Source: an uncultured Clostridia bacterium
GTDB taxonomy: Bacteria > Bacillota > Clostridia > Christensenellales > QALW01
Direction of reading: 5' to 3'
DNA: 6,003 nt
Assembly: GCA_900550765.1 (NCBI GenBank)
Contig: URTC01000112.1
Location: 1 to 6,003, forward strand
Position 1 is the first letter of the stretch; each line of letters opens with the position of its first letter. The notes under the pieces were generated by a model that did no database searches, was not told the DNA's origin, and saw only the letters and a program-made list of their open reading frames with translations. Shown piece by piece: positions 1 to 5,128 of the stretch. Both the position numbers and the translations under genes were made by a program.

Positions 1-823
1 CAAACTGCGTGTTTTCTTCTATCGTTCCCAATACCTGTGCGCCTACGCCAAAGCTGCCTTTGAGTTCCCCCGCATTTCCTTTTGTTCCCTTCTGTACGCT
101 GGATATCGTACAATCAACAATCCGTCCATTGCCAACGGCAAGTACTTTGCCGGAATCACCGTCGCAAATCGCGTGGCCCAACGCCATATAATGGTTATCC
201 CTGGTATCTACATATGTTACCGTACCAAGTCCGGCCGCACTATCCCGCATCCAAAGCCCTAAACGATATTTTTGATCTTCTATACTCTTTACCGGTGTTA
301 TCATTACCTCAAAATTTGTGCCATCCCTTTGAACGCCCAAAGTGATTTTTTCTCCATTACAGGCTTTTAAAACCGCGTCCATGGTAGATACGTCATCCAG
401 CTTTATCCCATTAGCCGATACAATATAATCCCCTTTTCTGATTCCGGCATTTGCAGCTGGTGTAATAAATTTCCCCTCGGCATTTTCCACTGCTACCGTA
501 TCCGTAACAAACAGACCGTTAGTATACATCGCCACACCTACTGCCTGCCCGCCCAGCCATACCTGACGGTCCTCTTTTACCGTAATTTTTTTGGTACCGA
601 CAGTAATGCCTAAAAACTTAACCGGTACCTCTATAACCGATCCACCCGTATCATAGTTTTCCCATTGTGCATCCGCCGCAACCGAAATTCCCTGCTTCTG
701 AAAAAGTTCGCTTTCATATATTGTAATATTATTTTTTTCAAATAATGCGGCAACCGGTGCCGTTTGAGAAACAGCTATTGCAACGGCCGCACATACAGCA
801 GTAAAAAAATTTTTTAACTTCAT
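1..823 (-). CDS. spoIVB: SpoIVB, stage IV sporulation serine peptidase (S55 family), C-terminus cut off by window edge
   Basis: The first 274 residues of SpoIVB are present. In Bacillus this protease is secreted from the forespore and cleaves SpoIVFA, releasing the SpoIVFB protease to activate pro-SigK. Residues 1-27 are a lysine-led hydrophobic segment (MKLKKFFTAV start), a signal peptide or membrane anchor. A PDZ domain spans roughly 88-178 (GGQAVGVAMYTNGLFV, then NAGIRKGDYIVSANG). The S55 peptidase domain begins near 187 with LGLWMRDSAAGLGTVTYVD and contains MALGHAI, whose His217 matches the family's catalytic histidine. The catalytic serine region lies beyond base 1; full-length homologues are about 425 aa, so roughly a third is missing. 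The ATG at 821-823 is preceded by GAGGAGAG (827-834), good spacing. A terminator and about 220 bp of AT-rich DNA separate it from recN, suggesting its own, probably SigG/SigF-type, promoter; I could not identify one confidently. The usual next gene would be spo0A, outside the window. Confidence 0.93.
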   Translation of the reverse strand, partial: MKLKNFFTAVCAAVAIAVSQTAPVAALFEKNNITIYESELFQKQGISVAADAQWENYDTGGSVIEVPVKFLGITVGTKKITVKEDRQVWLGGQAVGVAMYTNGLFVTDTVAVENAEGKFITPAANAGIRKGDYIVSANGIKLDDVSTMDAVLKACNGEKITLGVQRDGTNFEVMITPVKSIEDQKYRLGLWMRDSAAGLGTVTYVDTRDNHYMALGHAICDGDSGKVLAVGNGRIVDCTISSVQKGTKGNAGELKGSFGVGAQVLGTIEENTQF

Positions 824-1041
824 GTTCTCTCCTCATTTCAGGCTGCTGTTATTTTCTCTTGATGCCTTACAAATACTCTAAAAATTTTTGGCATGTATCT
901 CTTTTTTATGAAACATGATCGAATTTTTAGCCGTTTATCTATTAAAGTAACCATTTTTTGTACTTTTATGTATTTCTATCTGTGATGCTGTTTCACAAAA
1001 ATTCACATTATTATTTTATGCTAAAAAATAAATAAATTTAT
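824..1041 (-). other. AT-rich upstream region of spoIVB, no gene seen
   Basis: This stretch of about 220 bp lies between the terminator T-tract and the spoIVB start and has no open frame of note. It should hold the spoIVB promoter. The best forespore-type candidate is a -10-like CATAAAA (904-910, minus strand) with a poor -35-like GGCTA (928-932) at 17-bp spacing. The match is too weak to call. A TGTGA/TCACA palindrome further upstream is listed separately. Confidence 0.5.
981..1007. promoter_or_regulatory. Possible operator: TGTGA-N7-TCACA palindrome plus a phased TTCACA repeat
   Basis: TGTGA (981-985) and TCACA (993-997) form a 5-bp inverted repeat around a 7-bp spacer. The TTCACA at 992-997 recurs at 1002-1007, exactly 10 bp later and so on the same DNA face. 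It sits about 160-185 bp upstream of the spoIVB ATG and downstream of the recN-side terminator. The arms resemble a Crp/Fnr-type half-site, but that family normally uses a 6-bp spacer. No regulator is identified, and in AT-rich DNA it may be chance. Confidence 0.22.
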
Positions 1042-1082
1042 AAAAAAAACTCTGCGGTACAACCCAAAGCAGCACCGCAGAG
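1042..1082 (-). terminator. Rho-independent terminator closing the dxs-recN operon
   Basis: On the minus strand, CTCTGCGGT (1082-1074) pairs perfectly with ACCGCAGAG (1058-1050) over 9 bp. A G-U and a C-G pair can extend this to 11 bp, leaving an 11-nt loop. Eight T residues (1049-1042) follow directly. This is a textbook intrinsic terminator for minus-strand transcription. The plus-strand side lacks a comparable T-tract, so it is probably one-directional. It lies about 270 nt past the recN stop and about 220 nt before spoIVB, separating the two transcription units. Confidence 0.93.
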
Positions 1083-1118
1083 CTTTGTAAACTTTTGATT
1101 ATTTTAGCAATCCTCTGA

Positions 1119-1137
1119 AAACCCCATATTTTCAAGG
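1119..1137 (-). repeat. Diverged 19-bp direct repeat, copy near the terminator
   Basis: Plus-strand sequence AAACCCCATATTTTCAAGG. It matches the copy at 1257-1275 at 16 of 19 positions, and all three differences are transitions. The copies are offset by 138 bp (46 codons), so they read in the same phase; the minus-strand translation of this copy is part of FLENMGF. Confidence 0.5.
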
Positions 1138-1256
1138 AACTTCGCCCATTAAAAACTCAAACTTTATGTATTTTCCCTTGCTTTTGCCCTTATAAGCACT
1201 CTGGAAAAGAGTGAATATGTGTGTAACTCTATAAGATACGGCGAATACATCGCGAT

Positions 1257-1275
1257 AAATCCTGTATTTTCAAGG
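1257..1275 (-). repeat. Diverged 19-bp direct repeat, copy nearer recN
   Basis: Plus-strand sequence AAATCCTGTATTTTCAAGG, partner of the copy at 1119-1137. The minus-strand translation gives SLENTGF. The invariant core is TATTTTCAAGG. Confidence 0.5.
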
Positions 1276-1351
1276 CTTTTGAAAGACTTTATTGATACTC
1301 TATCGTGAGGAATAATCGTTCATGATTTTATGGCTTTCAATTTTAAATTGA

Positions 1352-3028
1352 TCATCCATTTAATTTTTCTTTAAATTCCTTTGCCTGCATCAGAATCTCT
1401 GCCGCCCGTTCCAGCGCCAAATTGGTTTCGGCTCCGCCGGATAACCTGGCAATTTCAGAAATACGCTGCCGATCATCCATTTTTACTACGTTCGTTTTTG
1501 TTCGGATTCCATCGGAATGTTTCTTTATTAAAAAATGACAATCCGCCATTGATGCCAGCTGCGGCAAATGTGTAATGGCAATAACCTGATGCTTTCGCGC
1601 CAAACCTGCTATCTTTTGTGCCACCACCTGCGCGCCCTGACCGCTGATTCCGGTATCGATCTCATCAAAGACCATCGTCGGCAGCATGACATCGTCGGCA
1701 GCCACAGCTTTCATTGCCAGCATAACACGGCTCATATCACCGCCTCTTATAATTTTTGAAAGCGGCTTCACCGGTTCTCCAGCATTGGCGGAAAATAAAA
1801 ATTCCACCTGATCTTTGCCTTCCGGCAAAAATACCGGTTCTTCTGAAAATTCAACTTCTATTGCCGCATTTTTCATTCCTAATTGTTCTAACTCGTTCTT
1901 AATCCTATCTTCGAAAGCAATAGCCGCATCATGCCGCATCTCGCTCAATAAATCGGCCTGCCTGTCATATTCAGCCTTAAACTGTGCTGCTTGTCTTTCC
2001 AACTCAGCAATCGTTTCCTCTGCATTTTGCAACCGCTCAGCCTCCGCTAAAGCATCCTCCAAATACTTCAGGACGCTTTCCTCATCGCTGCCGTATTTTC
2101 GATAAAGCTTTTTCAGCTGCGCCAACCGGTCTTCGATGCGTTCCAGTTCATACGGGTCCGCTTCTACAGTATCTGCCGCGGTTTCCAGCTCTTGTGCAAT
2201 ATCCTCCAGCTCATAAAAAGCACTCTCCAGACGTTGGCTCAGCAAGGAATACTTCTCTCCCTTGTCGGCAATTTCCTCTAAAGCGCTGTCTGCAGCACGG
2301 ATAGAATCCAGTGCATTATCCTGGATCGTATGCTGTGTCTGCGTGAGCACGCTTATAATTTTATCGGCATGCAATAAAACTTCCCTGCGCTGCCGTAATT
2401 CTTCTTCCTGTCCAGGAAGGATATCCGCCTTTTCAATTTCATTGATCTGATATTCCAGCATTTCCATTCGGCGCGTGCGCTCTTCCTGCGTTCCCCAATC
2501 TCCGTTCAGCTTTTCCTGACAGGCTTTATAATACGCATAAGCACGTTTAACCTGCTCTTTCTGCTCCCAAACTGCACTGCCGGCAAAGCTGTCCAAAAAA
2601 GCCAGATGACTGTCTTTATTCAGCAGCAGCTGATGTTCATGTTGTCCATGAATATCTGCGAGCTTATCTGCCACTTTTTTTAAGCACGAAAGTGTTACCG
2701 CCGAACCGTTCATCCGGCAAACACTCTTACCGTCAACGGAAATTTCACGAGAGATGATCAAAAAAGCATCCTCACATTCAATGCCCGCTTCCTCCAAAAG
2801 CTCGCAAATATCTTCATTGACCGTAAATATTCCCTCTACACGGGCTTTCTGCATACCGCTGCGCACAAGTTCCTTGTCCGCGCGTACTCCCAATACAAAA
2901 TACAATGAATCAATAATAATAGATTTGCCCGCACCGGTCTCCCCGGAAAGCACATTAAAACCGCTTTCAAATTCTATGGAAAGCTCTTCGATAAGCGCAA
3001 TATTTTTGATAGAAAGCTGTTGAAGCAT
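1352..3028 (-). CDS. recN: RecN, SMC-like ATPase for DNA double-strand break repair
   Basis: 558 aa, in line with bacterial RecN (about 550-576). RecN is a cytoplasmic SMC-type ABC ATPase that gathers and tethers broken DNA ends for recombination. The N-terminal half-domain carries Walker A GETGAGKS (29-36) and the family signature DIHGQHEHQLLL (125-136). A glutamate- and alanine-rich coiled-coil region spans roughly 150-375. The C-terminal half-domain has the ABC signature region LSKIIRGGDMSR (423-434), Walker B TMVFDEID (451-458), the D-loop ISG (461-463) and the switch histidine in ITHLPQ (His487). The signature is unusual: Arg428 (codon at 1745-1747) replaces the expected Ser of SGG. The ATG has a good site, AAAGGAGAG (3035-3043), and lies 18 bp after argR, so co-transcription is likely. 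It is the last gene of the operon. I see no SOS (LexA) box, but the promoter would lie outside the window. Confidence 0.97.
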   Translation of the reverse strand: MLQQLSIKNIALIEELSIEFESGFNVLSGETGAGKSIIIDSLYFVLGVRADKELVRSGMQKARVEGIFTVNEDICELLEEAGIECEDAFLIISREISVDGKSVCRMNGSAVTLSCLKKVADKLADIHGQHEHQLLLNKDSHLAFLDSFAGSAVWEQKEQVKRAYAYYKACQEKLNGDWGTQEERTRRMEMLEYQINEIEKADILPGQEEELRQRREVLLHADKIISVLTQTQHTIQDNALDSIRAADSALEEIADKGEKYSLLSQRLESAFYELEDIAQELETAADTVEADPYELERIEDRLAQLKKLYRKYGSDEESVLKYLEDALAEAERLQNAEETIAELERQAAQFKAEYDRQADLLSEMRHDAAIAFEDRIKNELEQLGMKNAAIEVEFSEEPVFLPEGKDQVEFLFSANAGEPVKPLSKIIRGGDMSRVMLAMKAVAADDVMLPTMVFDEIDTGISGQGAQVVAQKIAGLARKHQVIAITHLPQLASMADCHFLIKKHSDGIRTKTNVVKMDDRQRISEIARLSGGAETNLALERAAEILMQAKEFKEKLNG

Positions 3029-3046
3029 ACTGTTCTCTCCTTTTGC

Positions 3047-3496
3047 TTAATCCAGCATAAGGCTCAGCCTGTCCACTACATCCGGAACATCCTCATTCGA
3101 TGCCACTACCATTATAACCGTATCATCCCCCGCAACACAACCTAAAATAGCAGGATGTTTCAGGGCATCAGCTACTACGCCAATCGTACTTGCGGAACCG
3201 GCAAGCGTTTTTATAACGATAATATTGTTAGCAGAATTGATAGAAATTACCGAATTAGCAAAGATTTGTCTCATTTTAGGCGTAATGCGTGTTTCAGTCC
3301 TGTCGGCTGACGTATATTTATAACCGCCGCGTTCATCAGGAACCTTTGTCAACCGAAGATCCTTGATATCCCTTGAGATCGTAGCCAGTGTAACCTGAAA
3401 TCCTGCATTATTCAGTTCCGAAACCAGTTCTTCCTGCGTTTCGATCTCTTTTTTACTAATAATTTCCAAAATTTTGTTATGGCGTGTCGTTTTCAT
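3047..3496 (-). CDS. argR: Arginine repressor ArgR/AhrC
   Basis: 149 aa, the usual length. ArgR is a hexameric, arginine-binding regulator that represses arginine biosynthesis genes and in Bacillus also activates catabolism; in some bacteria it assists Xer recombination. The N-terminal winged helix (about 1-65) contains TQEELVSELNNAGFQVTLAT then ISRDIKDLRL, the recognition helix being around 35-49. The C-terminal oligomerisation and arginine-binding domain (about 85-149) carries TLAGSAS (97-103) and AGDDTV (122-127); the adjacent aspartates are the arginine-contacting pair known in the family. The gene starts inside the 3' end of nadK, overlapping by 20 bp, with a strong AAAGGAGGAG site (3501-3510) embedded in nadK codons. 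Its place just upstream of recN is conserved in Firmicutes. No clear ARG box was seen in the window. Confidence 0.97.
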   Translation of the reverse strand: MKTTRHNKILEIISKKEIETQEELVSELNNAGFQVTLATISRDIKDLRLTKVPDERGGYKYTSADRTETRITPKMRQIFANSVISINSANNIIVIKTLAGSASTIGVVADALKHPAILGCVAGDDTVIMVVASNEDVPDVVDRLSLMLD

Positions 3497-4346
3497 ACTG
3501 CTCCTCCTTTGAAGCGTTCCACTCGATAAATTTTGAATGCAGCCGTTTATAAAAGCTCTTTTGTTTAAAGATAATAAAACGCAGAGAATTCGGTGACCGA
3601 GAAATTTCTACTTGTGCGATTCCATCAAGCGCATGGAGATGAACGCCATCGCAAATGACGGCAAAACCACATCGTTCCAAGGAAACAAAGCGCAAGATCT
3701 CATCATCTTTAAACACAAAAGGTCTGGCCCGCAGCGTATGCGCACAAATCGGCGTCATCAGAAGTAAACTGACCTTAGGGCTTACGATCGGTCCCCCTGC
3801 CGAAAGAGAATATGCCGTCGAGCCTGTAGGGCTGGAAACAAGCACGCCGTCAGCGGAAAGAGAATCCGCAAACTCCTCTCCTGCATAAATACTAAAATGC
3901 AAAAGCCTTGCCCTGCTGTCTCGCTGCAGACATACATCGTTTAAAGCCAAGAATTCCTTTCCGTCCGCTTTACATAAAAGCATCATACGATCTTCAATAA
4001 AAAATTTGTTTTCCGCCAGCCTCTGCAGTCCGTCCTCCAGCTCTTCCACCTCCAGTACCGATAAAACACCCACATGCCCTAAATAGATAGAAAGCAAAGG
4101 CACCTGTGCCCGCGCTGCTGCTGCTGCAATACGAAGGATGGTTCCATCACCGCCCAGCACAATGATACAGTCATTTTCTGACGCAAACTGGTTTTCCGCC
4201 AAAATACGATCGTCCTCCGCTATAGCTTTGGCATCCGACATCACGTCACAGATAAAACCCAATTTTTGAGCCCTTGCCTGTACATCACGCGTAACGGCAA
4301 GCATTTCATCCTTCCTTTTATTTACATAGATCCCAATACGCTTCAA
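3477..4346 (-). CDS. nadK: NAD kinase (ATP- or polyphosphate-dependent), probable TTG start
   Basis: Phosphorylates NAD at the adenosine 2'-OH to make NADP; cytoplasmic. The protein is 289 aa from the TTG at 4344-4346 or 295 aa from an ATG at 4362-4364. I prefer TTG because GGAGGTGAT (4354-4362) lies 7 nt upstream of it, while the ATG overlaps that site and has no Shine-Dalgarno of its own. Numbered from TTG, the motifs are GGDGTIL (65-71, with the catalytic-region Asp67), LND (135-137, the family's NE/ND motif), and the diagnostic block DGVLVSSPTGSTAYSLSAGG (166-185), followed by a CDG motif near 232-234 in the beta-sandwich domain. Length and motif order are normal. It follows tlyA with the ribosome site overlapping the tlyA stop, and overlaps argR by 20 bp, so translation is coupled on both sides. 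Confidence 0.96.
   Translation of the reverse strand: MKRIGIYVNKRKDEMLAVTRDVQARAQKLGFICDVMSDAKAIAEDDRILAENQFASENDCIIVLGGDGTILRIAAAAARAQVPLLSIYLGHVGVLSVLEVEELEDGLQRLAENKFFIEDRMMLLCKADGKEFLALNDVCLQRDSRARLLHFSIYAGEEFADSLSADGVLVSSPTGSTAYSLSAGGPIVSPKVSLLLMTPICAHTLRARPFVFKDDEILRFVSLERCGFAVICDGVHLHALDGIAQVEISRSPNSLRFIIFKQKSFYKRLHSKFIEWNASKEEQYENDTP
3501..3510 (-). promoter_or_regulatory. argR ribosome binding site inside nadK
   Basis: AAAGGAGGAG on the minus strand, with its AGGAGG core 6 nt from the argR ATG. It lies wholly within nadK codons near the C-terminus (Lys-Glu-Glu). This fixes the argR start and makes the gene overlap functional. Confidence 0.85.
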
Positions 4347-4353
4347 ACGAAAT

Positions 4354-4362
4354 ATCACCTCC
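4354..4362 (-). promoter_or_regulatory. nadK ribosome binding site overlapping the tlyA stop codon
   Basis: GGAGGTGAT on the minus strand contains the tlyA TGA (4355-4357). Its distance to TTG at 4344-4346 is ideal, whereas the ATG at 4362-4364 overlaps it. This argues for the TTG start and for coupling of the two genes. Confidence 0.8.
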
Positions 4363-5128
4363 ATCTACCGATGTCATTTTCTACTGCCTCAAAATTCTGT
4401 TTTGGTGCGTCCTTCTCCAGCAATATCAGAAACTCCCTATTGCCGTCTCCTCCTAAGACAGGAGACGAACAGACCTTTTTCACTCCGCGGCCCAGGGCAC
4501 GCGCACAACGATCAATGGCTTCAAGCACTTTCGGGTACACTGCCGGATCTTTTATAACGCCCTTTTTATTTAAATAGCGGCTCCCCGCCTCAAATTGCGG
4601 TTTCACCAGTGTAATGACCGGCGCCAGCTCCTCCATACAGGAAAATAACGCAGGATACAGCGCCGTCTGCGAAATAAACGATACATCCACCACAGCAAGC
4701 TCGGCCTTGCCGCCGATCATTTCTGGGGTAAGATATCGGGCATAGGTATTTTCAAGCAGCACAACACGCGGATCTTCTATCAATTCCGGTGCCATCTGAC
4801 CGTGTCCTACATCTACGGCAACTACTTTCTGTACACCGCGCCGCAGCAGACACTGAGTAAATCCGCCAGTGGAAGCGCCGATATCCAATGCTTTTTTCCC
4901 CCGACATACAATTTTAAAGGTATCCAGTGCATATTCCAGCTTTAAGCCTCCGCGCCCCACATAACCGATAGAATCCCGCACGAGGATTCTATCACTTTCC
5001 TCCACCGAATATGATGTTTTATTTACCGGCAGCCCGTTTACAAAAACATCGCCGGAGGCAATCAGCTGCTCCGCTCTGCTGCGGGATTGAGCCAACCCGC
5101 GTAAAAATACTGCTTTATCCAATCTCAT
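4355..5128 (-). CDS. tlyA: TlyA-family rRNA (cytidine-2'-O)-methyltransferase / hemolysin-like protein
   Basis: 257 aa, typical for the family. An S4 RNA-binding domain occupies about 1-55 (MRLDKAVFLRGLAQSRSRAE, then DVFVNG), followed by the YVGRGGLKL linker and an FtsJ/RrmJ-type methyltransferase domain. The SAM-binding motif is LDIGASTGGF (81-90), with AVDVGHGQ (104-111) after it. The residues expected for the K-D-K-E catalytic tetrad are all present: Lys63, Asp148 (VVDVSF), Lys176 (LVKPQFE) and Glu232 (NREFL). In Mycobacterium, TlyA 2'-O-methylates C1409 of 16S and C1920 of 23S rRNA and is linked to capreomycin sensitivity; which sites are modified here is unknown. Firmicute homologues are often annotated YqxC or 'hemolysin A', a historical name. 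Its ATG overlaps the dxs stop as ATGA and has no clear Shine-Dalgarno, suggesting re-initiation by ribosomes leaving dxs. Confidence 0.94.
   Translation of the reverse strand: MRLDKAVFLRGLAQSRSRAEQLIASGDVFVNGLPVNKTSYSVEESDRILVRDSIGYVGRGGLKLEYALDTFKIVCRGKKALDIGASTGGFTQCLLRRGVQKVVAVDVGHGQMAPELIEDPRVVLLENTYARYLTPEMIGGKAELAVVDVSFISQTALYPALFSCMEELAPVITLVKPQFEAGSRYLNKKGVIKDPAVYPKVLEAIDRCARALGRGVKKVCSSPVLGGDGNREFLILLEKDAPKQNFEAVENDIGRWR

Larger units (their letters stand above)
1083..1351. other. Non-coding interval between recN and its terminator; possible decayed or repeated element
   Basis: About 270 bp without a convincing gene. The longest fragments lack a proper start and ribosome site. One is a plus-strand open stretch of 51 codons (1153-1305, stop at 1306-1308) with no ATG. 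Another is a minus-strand frame of about 28 codons from an ATG, read across the middle of the interval. The minus-strand frames contain two similar peptides, SLENTGF and FLENMGF, produced by the direct repeat listed separately. A small hairpin, CACTCT-GGAAA-AGAGTG, lies at 1197-1213, and a 7-bp AT palindrome at 1337-1351 directly follows the recN stop. It could be the 3' UTR of the operon, a small RNA ending at the terminator, or the relic of a mobile or dispersed repeat. The sequence alone does not decide. Confidence 0.5.

Noticed and set aside
904..932. SigG-like promoter for spoIVB (GGCTA, 17 bp, CATAAAA)
   Set aside because: The -35 matches poorly and the -10 is imperfect; several similar AT-rich strings occur nearby, so it is not reported as a feature.
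1001..1021. Possible ARG box upstream of spoIVB
   Set aside because: Only a loose AT-rich resemblance, with no paired box and no metabolic reason for ArgR control of spoIVB.
1307..1351. Plus-strand peptide GIIVHDFMAF, reminiscent of a transposase-like VHD motif
   Set aside because: Only about ten residues, preceded by an in-frame stop, with no second catalytic motif or terminal inverted repeats; a chance match is likely.
1815..2304. Plus-strand open frames of about 100 codons opposite recN
   Set aside because: They lie antisense to a clear recN reading frame, have no ribosome sites or recognisable domains, and are typical shadow frames.
3936..3944. NadK LND instead of the NE motif
   Set aside because: Conservative Glu/Asp exchange that I believe is common in clostridial NAD kinases; not a sign of lost activity.
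4114..4127. GCTGCTGCTGCT trinucleotide run in nadK
   Set aside because: It encodes a short alanine run just after GGDGTIL in a helix where alanine is normal; four units are too few to argue for phase variation.
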